Of a stretch of 64,000 nt of DNA, positions 25,676 through 33,797 are shown one piece after another; the first letter of the stretch is position 1; every line of letters begins with the position of its first letter. The translations under genes were made by a program, and so were the position numbers. The notes under the pieces were generated by a model. That model was not told the origin of the DNA and made no database searches. It worked only from the letters and a program-made list of their open reading frames with translations. The stretch lies in contig NZ_BOPO01000128.1 of the NCBI RefSeq assembly GCF_017312725.1, forward strand, positions 157,642 to 221,641, written 5' to 3'. The DNA is from Actinocatenispora comari (GTDB lineage Bacteria; Actinomycetota; Actinomycetes; Mycobacteriales; Micromonosporaceae).

Positions 25676-26791
25676 TCAGGCGAGCACGTCGGCGACGGCG
25701 CGGAACGGCAGGCCGTGCGCGGCGGCGACCGGCTCGTTGGTGAGCTGGCCGGCGTGGGTGTTGAGCCCCTGCGCGAGCGCCGGGTCGTCGGCGAGCGCGG
25801 CGCGCCAACCCTTGTCCGCCAACGCCACCGCGTACGGCATGGTCACGTTGGTGAGCGCGAACGTGGAGGTGTTCGGCACCGCGCCGGGCATGTTCGCGAC
25901 GCAGTAGAAGATGCTGTCGTGCACCCGGTACGTCGGGTCCGCGTGCGTGGTGGCGCGCGAGTCCTCGAAGCAGCCGCCCTGGTCGATCGAGATGTCCACC
26001 AGCACGCTGCCCGGCCGCATCCGGGACACCAGCTCGTTGCTGACCAGCTTCGGCGCCTTCGCACCCGGCACCAGCACCGCGCCGATCACCAGGTCGGCGT
26101 CGGTGACCTCCTTCTCCAGCTGGAACGCGTTCGAGGCGACGGTGTGGATCCGCCCCTCGTACCGGTGGTCCAGCTCGCGCAGCTTCTCCACGTTGAGGTC
26201 GAGCACCGTCACGTCCGCGCGCATGCCCACCGCGATCTCCACCGCGTTGCTGCCGGCGACGCCGGCGCCGAGCACGACGACCTTCGCCGGCGTGACCCCC
26301 GGTACGCCGCCGGGCAGCACGCCGCGGCCACCGGCGAACCGCATCAGGTGGTACGCGCCGACCTGCGGGGCGATCCGGCCGGCGACCTCGCTCATCGGGG
26401 CGAGCAGCGGCAGCGAGCGGTCGGCGAGCTGCACCGTCTCGTACGCGACCGAGGTGACCTTGCGGTCGAGCAGCGCGTCGGTGCACTCCCGGGACGCGGC
26501 GAGGTGCAGGTAGGTGAAGAGCACCTGGCCCTCGCGCATCCGGTGGTACTCCTCGGCGACCGGCTCCTTGACCTTGAGCACCAGGTCCGCCTCGGCCCAC
26601 ACCGCGTCGGCGGTGTCGCCGATCTTGGCGCCGGCGTGCAGGAACTCGTCGTCCGGGATGGACGAGCCGACACCCGCGCCGCGCTCGATGACCACCTCGT
26701 GCCCGTGCGTCACCAGTTCGTGCACCCCGGCCGGGGTGATCGCGACCCGGAACTCGTTGTTCTTGACCTCGCGTGGAACGCCGACCTTCAT
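25676..26791 (-). CDS. ald: Alanine dehydrogenase
   Basis: A 371-residue enzyme of standard length converting L-alanine plus NAD+ to pyruvate and ammonia, or the reverse. It begins MKVGVPREVKNNEFRVAITP with the conserved Arg. LVLKVKEPVAEEY supplies the pyruvate-binding Lys, and LFTYLHLA the catalytic His. The NAD site is VVVLGAGVAGSNAVEIAVGM, and VLVDISIDQGGCFEDSR is diagnostic. A PucR-family regulator gene lies 222 bp upstream in the same direction, as for AdeR-ald in other actinobacteria, so induction by alanine or nitrogen state is likely. Confidence 0.97.
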   Translation of the reverse strand: MKVGVPREVKNNEFRVAITPAGVHELVTHGHEVVIERGAGVGSSIPDDEFLHAGAKIGDTADAVWAEADLVLKVKEPVAEEYHRMREGQVLFTYLHLAASRECTDALLDRKVTSVAYETVQLADRSLPLLAPMSEVAGRIAPQVGAYHLMRFAGGRGVLPGGVPGVTPAKVVVLGAGVAGSNAVEIAVGMRADVTVLDLNVEKLRELDHRYEGRIHTVASNAFQLEKEVTDADLVIGAVLVPGAKAPKLVSNELVSRMRPGSVLVDISIDQGGCFEDSRATTHADPTYRVHDSIFYCVANMPGAVPNTSTFALTNVTMPYAVALADKGWRAALADDPALAQGLNTHAGQLTNEPVAAAHGLPFRAVADVLA

Positions 26792-26884
26792 GACGCACTG
26801 TCCTTCCGACTGCAGGCACCGTTGCCTTGGAGAGGTCGTGCGGATCGGGCTCGACCGACCTCTGCTTGAGCTGATCACCGGTTC

Positions 26885-26900
26885 AACGACACGAGTCGTT
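26885..26900. promoter_or_regulatory. Inverted repeat upstream of ald
   Basis: AACGAC (26885-26890) and GTCGTT (26895-26900) form a perfect 6-4-6 dyad about 95 bp upstream of the ald start, in the only long noncoding gap between the PucR-type gene and ald. It is a candidate activator site for that regulator. Confidence 0.45.
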
Positions 26901-27013
26901 CGAGGGTCGTCGGGATACCGACGCCTCTGCGGTAATGGTCCGGCCTGGGGTGACCGTCGGTCATCGTTCCCGCGAAACGAGCCGGGAGCCGATCATTGTG
27001 CGCAGAGCACAAC

Positions 27014-28624
27014 TCAGCCGTGCAACCTGCCCGCATAAAGCTGGATCTGTAGTGCCAAGCGCACGTCCGGTGCATCCAGGTCCACCGGGAGCGCGGCGCG
27101 CAGCCGGCGCATCCGGTAGCGGAAGGTGTTCGGATGGACGTGCAGCTGCCGGCTCGCCGCCGCCGGATCGGCCGGGTGCGCGAGGTACGCCCGGAGCGTC
27201 TCGCCGTACCAGCCGCCGCGCGAGTCGTCCGCGCCGAGCAGCTCGCCGAGCGGCCCGATCGCGAGCAGGTCGGCCAGCGGCACCGCGCCGGTGACCAGGT
27301 CGAGCACCGCCGCCGCCCAGGAGTCCTCGTGCGCCGCGACCGGCCCGGTGACGAAGCCGCGGTCGATCAGCCGCAGCAGCGCCGCCGCCTGGCCGGCCGA
27401 GCGGTGCAGCTCGCCGAGCCGGTCGACCGGACCGCCGGCCGCGACCCGTACGTCCGGCTCGGTGCGGGCCAGCTCGGTGCCGAGCTTCGCCAGCCACGGC
27501 CAGGAGCCGGTGTCACCGTGCTCGGTCACCACCGCGTACAGCCGGCCCTCGTACTCGGTGATCGCCGGTCGCCGCCAGCCCCGGCTGCGGCCGATCGACT
27601 CCCACAGCGCCTGCAGCCGGTCCGCGTGCCGGGGCGTACCGGGGTGCGGGTCGTCCGGCGCGGCCAGATCCAGCGCCACCGCCCGGTACGGGCCGGGCGG
27701 CAGGGCCAGGTCGGCCGGGTCGTCGGCGCCGGTACCGGACAGGGCGGCGCGCAGCCGGTCGGCGGCGACCCGGCGGGCCACGTCGGCGGCGGCCCGTACC
27801 CGCAGCAGGTGCAGTGCGACCACGCTCGCGGTGTCGGCGAACGCCTGGACCCGCTCCTCCGGCGGCCGTTCCGGCACCAGCGCCCAGATCGAGCCGAGCA
27901 GCTGCCCGGACAGCCGTACCGGCACGATCAGCCGCGGCATCGTCCCGTCCGGCTGCTCCGGTACGAAGATGGGCTCGGAACCGCTGCCGAGCCGGCGGAA
28001 CACCCCGCGGGAGCGGAACTGGCGCAGCACGTCGGCGGGCACCCGGCGGCCGACGATGGTGGACAGCCGCGCGGCGTCCGCCTGCTCCTGCCGCTTCGAG
28101 TAGGCGAGCACCCGGGAGAACTCGTCCTCGATGGTCACCGGCGCGTCGATCACCGCGGCGGCCGCGTCGGCCAGCGTGAACAGGTCCTGGAACGCCGGCG
28201 AGTCGACCGAGCCGGCGGGCGCCGCGACGGTACCGGTGTCGACCAGGCTGCGCAGCAGCCACACCACCTGCGCCCAGGACACCTGCCGGCGGGCGGTCAC
28301 CAGCGGCAGCCGCAGCTCGCGGGCCCGGGCGCGTACCGCGGGTTCGCGGGCGACGGGCGGCCGCAGCAGCAGTGCCGCCGCGCCCCGGTCGGCGCAGCGT
28401 GCCAGCACCGCGAGCGCCGCCGGCACGTCGTGTACCGCGACGCCGAGGACCAGGTCGCCGGGATGGATGCGGTCGACGTCGGACGGGTCGGGGTCGGCGA
28501 CGACGACGTCGCGCACGCCCGGGTCGGCACCGACCTCGACGGGGTCGAGCAGTCCGGGGCCGAGCGCGTCGAGCACCCACCGCAGCCCGATCACCGCGCC
28601 TCCCGCCGTCGTCGTCGCCCCCAT
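27014..28624 (-). CDS. PucR family transcriptional regulator (AdeR-like)
   Basis: A 536-residue regulator. The N-terminal purine-catabolism-type domain starts IGLRWVLDALGPGLLDPVEVGADPGVRDVVV. A GAF-like central region includes DLFTLADAAAAVIDAPVTIEDEFSRVLAYS. The C-terminus is the PucR HTH (LHVHPNTFRYRMRRLRAAL), preceded by ETLRAYLAHPADPAAASRQ. PucR proteins usually activate nitrogen or amino acid genes; those next to ald in actinobacteria are activators of alanine use. The ATG at 28624 is chosen; upstream in-frame sequence runs through the dps promoter region and is not coding. Confidence 0.88.
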   Translation of the reverse strand: MGATTTAGGAVIGLRWVLDALGPGLLDPVEVGADPGVRDVVVADPDPSDVDRIHPGDLVLGVAVHDVPAALAVLARCADRGAAALLLRPPVAREPAVRARARELRLPLVTARRQVSWAQVVWLLRSLVDTGTVAAPAGSVDSPAFQDLFTLADAAAAVIDAPVTIEDEFSRVLAYSKRQEQADAARLSTIVGRRVPADVLRQFRSRGVFRRLGSGSEPIFVPEQPDGTMPRLIVPVRLSGQLLGSIWALVPERPPEERVQAFADTASVVALHLLRVRAAADVARRVAADRLRAALSGTGADDPADLALPPGPYRAVALDLAAPDDPHPGTPRHADRLQALWESIGRSRGWRRPAITEYEGRLYAVVTEHGDTGSWPWLAKLGTELARTEPDVRVAAGGPVDRLGELHRSAGQAAALLRLIDRGFVTGPVAAHEDSWAAAVLDLVTGAVPLADLLAIGPLGELLGADDSRGGWYGETLRAYLAHPADPAAASRQLHVHPNTFRYRMRRLRAALPVDLDAPDVRLALQIQLYAGRLHG

Positions 28625-28708
28625 TCTGTCCCGGTACCACCGTGTACCGGCCGGCGAGCCGGGTACCCGGTGTGGTGCGGGCGACGGTTTGCGCACGCGC
28701 CGATCGGG

Positions 28709-28731
28709 TAATCTGGAATAGTTCCAGATTA
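28709..28731. promoter_or_regulatory. Fur-family (PerR/FurA-like) operator upstream of dps
   Basis: A perfect 10-bp dyad, TAATCTGGAA (28709-28718) and TTCCAGATTA (28722-28731), with a 3-bp centre TAG, lies about 50 bp before the dps ATG. The alternating A/T-rich and CTGGAA core with a one-base centre of symmetry fits recognition by Fur-superfamily peroxide or iron sensors, as I recall for actinobacterial PerR/FurA boxes. It also contains a TAATCT -10-like box. Which regulator binds it is unknown, since none is encoded here. Confidence 0.65.
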
Positions 28732-28779
28732 TGACCCGGCCCGCCCGGGTACGAAGACGGATCACAAGGGGGAGAGATC

Positions 28780-29247
28780 ATGGCAGCCGTCACCGGCCCA
28801 CTGTCCGACGAGGCCCGCAAGGTCACCGGCGATGCCCTGCAGTCGGCGCTGGTCGACCTGGTCGACCTGTCGCTGTCGGCCAAGCAGGCGCACTGGAACC
28901 TGATCGGGCCGCACTTCCGGTCGCTGCACCTGCAGCTCGACGACGTCGTCGACATCGCCCGCAAGCACATGGACATCGTCGCGGAGCGGGCCGTCGCGAT
29001 CGGCGTCAACCCGGACGGCCGCGCCGAGACGATCGCGAAGTCGGCGCACACCAAGCAGCTGCCCGACGGGTACGTGCAGGACCATGACGTGATCGAGTTC
29101 TTCACCAGCCTGCTGGCCGACATCGTGCAGCGGTTCCGCACCCGGGTGCGCGACACCGACGAGCCGGACCCGGTCACCCAGGACCTGCTGATCGCGGCGA
29201 CCCAGGACCTCGAACAGCAGCACTGGATGATCCAGGCCCAGAAGTAG
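28780..29247 (+). CDS. dps: Dps-family ferritin-like DNA-protection protein
   Basis: A 155-residue four-helix protein. The inter-subunit ferroxidase ligands are visible in KQAHWNLIGPHFRSLHLQLDDVVDIARKHMDIVAER (His38, His50, Asp54 and Glu69 region). Dps forms a 12-subunit shell that oxidises ferrous iron with hydrogen peroxide and binds DNA, protecting it during starvation or oxidative stress. AGGGGGAGAG lies 4-13 nt before the ATG. Control by the palindrome at 28709-28731 suggests peroxide or iron response. Confidence 0.95.
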   Translation: MAAVTGPLSDEARKVTGDALQSALVDLVDLSLSAKQAHWNLIGPHFRSLHLQLDDVVDIARKHMDIVAERAVAIGVNPDGRAETIAKSAHTKQLPDGYVQDHDVIEFFTSLLADIVQRFRTRVRDTDEPDPVTQDLLIAATQDLEQQHWMIQAQK

Positions 29248-29325
29248 CAGGCCCAGAAGTAGCCGGTACCACCGCGACCGCGGCCCGACGCACCAGCGCG
29301 GGCCGCGGCCGCCGTGCCGGCCCGA

Positions 29326-29382
29326 TGACCGCGGCCCGGCACGGCATCGCGGATGTGACCGCGGCCCGGCACGGCATCGCGG
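29326..29382 (+). repeat. Short direct repeat (2 x 27 bp)
   Basis: The 27-bp unit beginning TGACCGCGGCCCGGCACGGC occurs at 29326-29352 and 29356-29382 with a period of 30 bp, in the gap after dps. No function is evident. Confidence 0.85.
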
Positions 29383-29391
29383 GCGCGGTCG

Positions 29392-29409
29392 CGGGGCTGC
29401 CCAGCCCCG
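29392..29409. terminator. Hairpin between dps and the GntR-family gene
   Basis: CGGGGCT (29392-29398) pairs with AGCCCCG (29403-29409) around a GCCC loop. It lies between convergent genes and may end both transcripts. No T-run follows. Confidence 0.5.
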
Positions 29410-29427
29410 TCGCTCGTGCGGCTCGGT

Positions 29428-30105
29428 TCAGGCGTCGAACGCGGCGCCGGCGGCGGTCGGGTCGCCCGCCGCGATCGCCTGGTAGATCTCCCGATGCCGC
29501 TCGTACAGCCCGGGCGGCGGCACCGCGTCGGCCGAGTCGGGCCGGTCCGGCCAGACCAGCTGCGCCTTGCGCAGCGCGCCCACCACGCCGGAGCGCAGCA
29601 ACGTCAGCGCCGGGCTCGCCGCCGCCGCGATCATCGCCTCGTGGAACTCCTCGTGCGCGGTCAGCACCGCGTTCGGCCGGTCGTCGCGCATCCCCTCCAG
29701 CGCCTGCCGCAGCACCGCGAGCTGGGCCCGGTCGGCCTGCGTGGCCGCCTCCCGGGCGGCCTGCCGGTCCAGCGCGTCCAGCGCGGTGAACATCGACTCG
29801 GCCGGCAGCCCGGAGAACGTCACCGCGACGCCGAGGGTGCGGGTGAGCGCCTGCGGGTTCAGCGCCTCCACGTACGTGCCGGAGCCGGACCGGCGGCGCA
29901 GGATGCCGGCCGACTCCAGGAACCGCAACCGGTCCCGCAGCGCGGTACGGCTGACGCCCAGGCGGGTGGCAAGCTCGCGCTCGGCCGGCAGCCGCTCGCC
30001 CGGCCGGATCTCCCGGATGATCGCGGCGAGCCGCATCGCGAGCGGATCGGCCAGCGCGTCCGGTGGATCGGCGAGCGGCCCGTCACCCGTGTACCCGTAG
30101 CTCAT
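29428..30105 (-). CDS. GntR family regulator, FadR/FCD subfamily
   Basis: A 225-residue regulator. The winged HTH is LAMRLAAIIREIRPGERLPAERELATRLGVSRTALRDRLRFLESAGILRRR, then the wing SGSGTYVE. The FCD ligand domain follows, with metal-ligand-like residues in AHEEFHEAMIAAA and LYERHREIYQAIAAGD. FCD regulators sense small organic acids such as lactate, glycolate or acyl-CoA. The start is ATG 30105 or 30114; I prefer 30105 because it begins just before the domain. The target is unknown and it stands alone. Confidence 0.88.
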   Translation of the reverse strand: MSYGYTGDGPLADPPDALADPLAMRLAAIIREIRPGERLPAERELATRLGVSRTALRDRLRFLESAGILRRRSGSGTYVEALNPQALTRTLGVAVTFSGLPAESMFTALDALDRQAAREAATQADRAQLAVLRQALEGMRDDRPNAVLTAHEEFHEAMIAAAASPALTLLRSGVVGALRKAQLVWPDRPDSADAVPPPGLYERHREIYQAIAAGDPTAAGAAFDA

Positions 30106-30219
30106 GGCCCGCATTGTTCCGTGTACTGAGCGGATGTGCGGCCCCCGCACGGCAGGTTTGACCGAATCTTGCCCCGCCGGCGCTTTCGATCTTGGACGGC
30201 GACCGGGGCCGGACGCGAC

Positions 30220-30248
30220 GAGGCCGCATCGGCGAGCGATGCGGCCTC
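30220..30248 (-). terminator. Strong hairpin, likely terminator for the thioesterase transcript
   Basis: GAGGCCGCATCG (30220-30231) pairs perfectly with CGATGCGGCCTC (30237-30248) around a 5-nt loop. On the minus strand it lies 275 nt past the stop of the thioesterase gene and before the GntR-family gene. Confidence 0.6.
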
Positions 30249-30522
30249 GGTACGCAAGCCCGGGCGGACCCACGACCGCGGAAAGCTTCGTTCTTCCCCC
30301 CGTCGTGCAGCCCGCCCGGCTGCCGGTGTCTCGCCCCCCTGGCCGGTGCCACCCCCCAGTTGCGCCGGCCGCAAGACACCCTGGTCGTCGCGATTCATTC
30401 CCGTCGATCGGTACGACCACCTACAAGGTTGGTAGCACCGCGCATGGTTGTCAAGAGTTGCCGGCGAATTACTCGGCGTAATTTTGCCAGGTGAAGATGG
30501 GTGGGTTTGGGGTCAAGAGTCG
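30249..30522. other. Intergenic region with AT-richer dyad, no gene seen
   Basis: This stretch is less GC-rich than its surroundings near 30440-30510. It contains a dyad AATTAC (30467-30472) / GTAATT (30478-30483). No protein-like frame is visible. The dyad may be a regulator site, but no gene starts nearby. Confidence 0.4.
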
Positions 30523-31029
30523 CTACCCGGGAATGGTCGACCGCTGGATCATGCAGGACAGCCGGGCCGTGCAGACCCGCCGCCCGGCGTCGTCGACGAC
30601 CTCGATCTCGTACGTGGCGAGGCTGCGTCCGAGCCGCAGCGCCGTCGCGGTGGCGGTGACCGATCCGTCCTGCACGCCGCGGTGATGGCTCGCGTTGAGT
30701 TCGATGCCGACCGCGCGGCCGGCCGGCCCGGCGTGCAGCGCCGCCCCGACCGACCCGACGGTCTCGGCCAGCACGCAGGACGCGCCGCCGTGCAGCAGCC
30801 CGTACGGCTGGGTGTTGCCGACGACCGGCATCCGGCCGACGACCCGCTCCGGCGTCGCCGAGAGCACCTCGACACCCATCCGGTCGGCGAGCGCACCCAT
30901 GCTCTCGAAGACCTCGCTCAGCGCGGCCGCCGTCGCCGCCCGCTCGTCCACGCCCGCCACCTCGCCCACGCTCGCCGCGTCGCCCGCGGCCGTCGCCGCA
31001 CCGCCGGTGCCCGTCTCGTCCTCCGCCAT
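30523..31029 (-). CDS. Hotdog-fold acyl-CoA thioesterase (PaaI/MenI-YdiI-like)
   Basis: A 168-residue protein. After a 45-residue Ala-rich N-terminal extension, the hotdog domain reads ERVVGRMPVVGNTQPYGLLHGGASCVLAETVGSVGAALHAG, with the catalytic Glu in AETVGS. It continues VGIELNASHHRGVQDGSVTATA. This closely follows E. coli YdiI/MenI, which hydrolyses 1,4-dihydroxy-2-naphthoyl-CoA in menaquinone synthesis; actinobacteria make menaquinone, so that role is possible. No other men genes are in the window, so a general acyl-CoA thioesterase is equally allowed. Confidence 0.85.
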   Translation of the reverse strand: MAEDETGTGGAATAAGDAASVGEVAGVDERAATAAALSEVFESMGALADRMGVEVLSATPERVVGRMPVVGNTQPYGLLHGGASCVLAETVGSVGAALHAGPAGRAVGIELNASHHRGVQDGSVTATATALRLGRSLATYEIEVVDDAGRRVCTARLSCMIQRSTIPG

Positions 31030-31215
31030 GACCGCGACGCTACCCGCCCACCGCCGGACCCGACACACGACACCGCCGTGCCGCCCGCCACACCGCCACC
31101 GAACCGACTTCCGTTGCCCCGCAACCAGACCGCTTCCGGCTCGGCTGGGACCGTTGTGCCCCAGCAGAACCGTCCCGCGACCGCTCGTCGGCTCACCACC
31201 GCCGCTCAGTGACAG

Positions 31216-31292
31216 TCCACAGTGGATGCAAGTCTCGAAAACGGGTTCCGCCCTTACCGCAGGGAAAGCGGTTCAGGCTCATCCACAGTGGA
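31216..31292. repeat. Two copies of the palindrome TCCACAGTGGA in an intergenic region
   Basis: TCCACAGTGGA occurs at 31216-31226 and 31282-31292, 66 bp apart, between the thioesterase start and the methyltransferase end. Near-identical motifs occur near 11400 (one change) and in the coding region near 213. A further hairpin (GGGACCGTT against AACCGTCCC, 8 of 9 pairs) lies near 31147-31176. A protein-binding role is possible. Confidence 0.6.
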
Positions 31293-31315
31293 CATATCTC
31301 GGGTCGTGACTCGGG

Positions 31316-32089
31316 TCAGCTCCGGGTGGCGATCAGGTGCAGGAGCGGTGCCACCGCCCGGTACGGGTCGGTGCGGCCGGCGCGGTCCTCCGCATCCAGC
31401 AGGGCGGCGAACGTCTCGTCGTCCGGCACCGGGGCGTCCGCGGCGACGGTGTCGGTGAACACCCGCACGCCGTACCAGGCGGGTACGGACAGGCCGTGAC
31501 CGGTCAGCGCCGCGGTCAGGTCGGCGCGGCGGTCGGCCCGGGCCTGCACGCCGATCCGGTTCAGGTAGCCGGCCTGGGTGAACGCGCGGTGCACGGCGGC
31601 CCAGTCACCGATCAGCCCGGGCCGCATCGCGAGCGCGTCCCCGTTGCGTACCAACAGGGACAGCACGCCGCCGGGCGCGAGCAACCGGACCAGGTCGGCG
31701 AGCAGCGGGGCCGGATCGGCGAAGTACATCAGTACGCCGTGACACAGCACCAGGTCGAAGCTCGCCGGCGCGAACAGCTCACCGAGCCGGCCCACGTCGG
31801 CGGGCACCAGCGTGACCCGATCGCGTACCGCGGCCGGCTCGGCGCCCAGCGCCGTCTCGAAGTCGGCCAGCAGCCGGTCGGACGCGTCGAGCCCGGTCAC
31901 CCGGTGCCCCCGCCGGGCCAGCCGCAGCGCCTGGGTGCCCTGGCCGCAGCCGACGTCGAGCACCCGCCGCGGCGGCGAATCCGGTACCTGCTCGGCCAGT
32001 TGACGGGCCACGAGCTCCTGCCGGACCTCCTGGCGCAGCGTCCCGAGGCGTGCCCGCCACTCCCGCTCGCCCGGCGCGAACCCGGTCAC
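31316..32089 (-). CDS. Class I SAM-dependent methyltransferase
   Basis: A 257-residue methyltransferase. Motif I is RVLDVGCGQGTQALRLARRG, with GLDASDRLL as the ribose-binding acidic strand. VTLVPADVG and FDLVLCHGVLMYFADP follow as motifs II and III, with LLAPGGVLSLLVRN as the strand before the substrate half. It resembles the CmoM/SmtA-like group, but the substrate is unknown. The GTG start overlaps the enoyl-CoA hydratase stop (GTGA), so it is translated from the same mRNA as the fatty-acid genes. Confidence 0.88.
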   Translation of the reverse strand: MTGFAPGEREWRARLGTLRQEVRQELVARQLAEQVPDSPPRRVLDVGCGQGTQALRLARRGHRVTGLDASDRLLADFETALGAEPAAVRDRVTLVPADVGRLGELFAPASFDLVLCHGVLMYFADPAPLLADLVRLLAPGGVLSLLVRNGDALAMRPGLIGDWAAVHRAFTQAGYLNRIGVQARADRRADLTAALTGHGLSVPAWYGVRVFTDTVAADAPVPDDETFAALLDAEDRAGRTDPYRAVAPLLHLIATRS

Positions 32090-32826
32090 GACCGGTCCAG
32101 GAAGGCGGTCATCCGGCGGCGCTTCTCGTCGTCCTCGAACAGCACCGCCTGGGCCAGCTGCTCGAGCTGCGGGTGCGCGTCGGCCGGCGCGTCCACGGCG
32201 AGCTTGGTGAGCCGCAACGCGAGCGGCGAGACCTTCGCCATCCGGTCCAGCAGCGCGTGCGCGGTCGCCAGCAGCTCGTCCGGCGACACCACCTGCGACA
32301 CCAGCCGTACCGCCAGCGCGTCGGCGGCGGTGAGCCGGCGCCCGGTGTACAGCAGCTCCTTGGCGAGCGATTCGCCGACGAGCTGTGGCAGCCGGTAGAG
32401 CGCGCCGGCGCCGGCGACGATGCCGAGCCGTACCTCGGGCTGGCCGAAGAAGCTGCGGTCGGTGCAGATCCGCACGTCGCAGGCGTAGCAGAGTTCGGCG
32501 CCGCCGCCCAGCGCCGGCCCGTCGACGGCCGCGACGCTCGGCATCGGCAGCGACCGGATGTGCCGCATGATGCCGTGGTTGATGCCGGCGAGCGCGTCGT
32601 ACCGGCCGCGGTCACGCAGCTGCGCGATGTCCGCACCGGCCGCGAAGATCCCATCGGTACCGCCGGTGAGCAGCAGCAGCTTCGGCTCGCGGGTCAGCTT
32701 GTCGCACACCGCATGCAGCTCGTCGACCATCTCCGCGTCGATCGCGTTGCGCTTGTCCGGCCGGTGCAGCGTGACGACGACCCGGTCGTCCCGCTCCGCC
32801 ACCAGCAGCGTCCGGTACTCAGCCAC
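32086..32826 (-). CDS. Enoyl-CoA hydratase/isomerase family protein
   Basis: A 246-residue crotonase-fold protein. Visible motifs are LHRPDKRNAIDAEMVDEL, the CoA/oxyanion segment GIFAAGADIAQL, VAAVDGPALGGGAELCYACD (second oxyanion Gly), and FFGQPEVRLGIVAGAGALYRLP, with Glu in the catalytic region. It should hydrate 2-enoyl-CoA in beta-oxidation-like catabolism. The GTG start has GGAGG 6 nt upstream. It is followed by a coupled methyltransferase gene and preceded, 105 bp away, by a 3-hydroxyacyl-CoA dehydrogenase gene, the next enzyme in the same pathway. Confidence 0.93.
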   Translation of the reverse strand: MAEYRTLLVAERDDRVVVTLHRPDKRNAIDAEMVDELHAVCDKLTREPKLLLLTGGTDGIFAAGADIAQLRDRGRYDALAGINHGIMRHIRSLPMPSVAAVDGPALGGGAELCYACDVRICTDRSFFGQPEVRLGIVAGAGALYRLPQLVGESLAKELLYTGRRLTAADALAVRLVSQVVSPDELLATAHALLDRMAKVSPLALRLTKLAVDAPADAHPQLEQLAQAVLFEDDEKRRRMTAFLDRS

Positions 32827-32938
32827 CGGCGTCCTCCGTTCCCTCGTCGGGCGCGACGAGGCCGGCCGGCCGGGCGCGCGCCACCCTGACCGTCGCCCCC
32901 GGCGGGTCGGCGGCGAGCGGCGCCTGCGGCTCAGTCAT
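32819..32938 (-). CDS. Possible 39-residue coupling ORF between the two fatty-acid genes
   Basis: An ATG at 32938 opens inside the end of the 3-hydroxyacyl-CoA dehydrogenase gene (8-bp overlap), and its frame closes 8 bp inside the enoyl-CoA hydratase start. The product would be 39 residues (MTEPQAPLAADPPGATV...), Pro/Ala-rich without a known domain. The arrangement could couple translation of the two enzymes. It may equally be chance in GC-rich DNA. Confidence 0.3.
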   Translation of the reverse strand: MTEPQAPLAADPPGATVRVARARPAGLVAPDEGTEDAGG

Positions 32939-33797
32939 CCAGCACCTTCCTTCCGTCGACCCAGCGGTAGAAGCCCTGGCCGGACTTGCGCCCGAGCCTG
33001 CCCTCGGCGACCATCCGCTGCAACAGGTCCGGCGGCGCGAACCGGTCCCCGTACGCCTCCCGCAGCGTCTCGGCGATCGCCAGCCGCACGTCCAGCCCGA
33101 CCACGTCGGTCAGCTCCAGCGGCCCCATCGGATGCCGGTACCCGAGGGTCATCGCGGTGTCGATGTCGGCCGGGCTGGCGACCTTGGCCTCCACCATCCG
33201 GATCGCCTCCAGACCGAGCGCCACGCCGAGCCGGGAGGACGCGAAGCCGGGCGCGTCGGCCACCACGATCGGCTCCTTGCCCAGCCGTACCGCGAGCGCC
33301 AGCGCCGCGTCCGTGGTCGCCGCCGCGGTGTCCGGGCCGACCACGACCTCCAGCAGCCGCATCGACCAGACCGGGTTGAAGAAGTGCAGCCCGCAGAACC
33401 GGTCCGGGCTGGACAGCACGGCGGCCAGCGCGCCGATCGCGATGCTGGAGGTGTTGCTGGCCAGCAGGCCCGGCCGGAGCCGCTCCGCCTCGCGCAGCAG
33501 CTGGCGCTTCAGCTCCACCCGCTCCGGTACCGCCTCGATCACCACGGCCGGCTCCGGCGCGAGGTCGGTGAGCGCGGTCGCGGTGGTCAGCCGGGCCCGG
33601 GCGGCAGCCGCGTCGGCGGCGTCCTGCCGGCCGGTCGCCACCGCCTTGTCCCACCGGGCCGCCAGCGCCGCCAGCGCGGCCGCCGCCCGGTCGCCGTCGA
33701 CCTCGACCAGCTCGACGTCGTACCCGGCGTTCGCGGCGACGTAGCCGATGCCGATGCCCATCGTGCCGCCGCCGATCACCACCAGCCGCTCGGTCAC
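32931..33797 (-). CDS. 3-hydroxyacyl-CoA dehydrogenase (PaaH/FadB2-like)
   Basis: A 288-residue enzyme oxidising L-3-hydroxyacyl-CoA to 3-ketoacyl-CoA with NAD+. The Rossmann motif is LVVIGGGTMGIGIGYVAANAGYDVELVEVD. The catalytic Ser/His region is LASNTSSIAI and CGLHFFNPVWSMRLLEVV. The C-terminal domain has LGYRHPMGPLELTDVVGLDV. The short, single-domain form is typical of actinobacterial PaaH/FadB2. GTG start. It heads an operon with enoyl-CoA hydratase and methyltransferase. Confidence 0.93.
   Translation of the reverse strand: MTERLVVIGGGTMGIGIGYVAANAGYDVELVEVDGDRAAAALAALAARWDKAVATGRQDAADAAAARARLTTATALTDLAPEPAVVIEAVPERVELKRQLLREAERLRPGLLASNTSSIAIGALAAVLSSPDRFCGLHFFNPVWSMRLLEVVVGPDTAAATTDAALALAVRLGKEPIVVADAPGFASSRLGVALGLEAIRMVEAKVASPADIDTAMTLGYRHPMGPLELTDVVGLDVRLAIAETLREAYGDRFAPPDLLQRMVAEGRLGRKSGQGFYRWVDGRKVLDD

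Noticed and set aside
31216..31292. TCCACA-containing sites considered as DnaA boxes or an origin
   Set aside because: Only 7 of 9 bases match the actinobacterial DnaA box, there are just two sites, and no dnaA or dnaN lies near.
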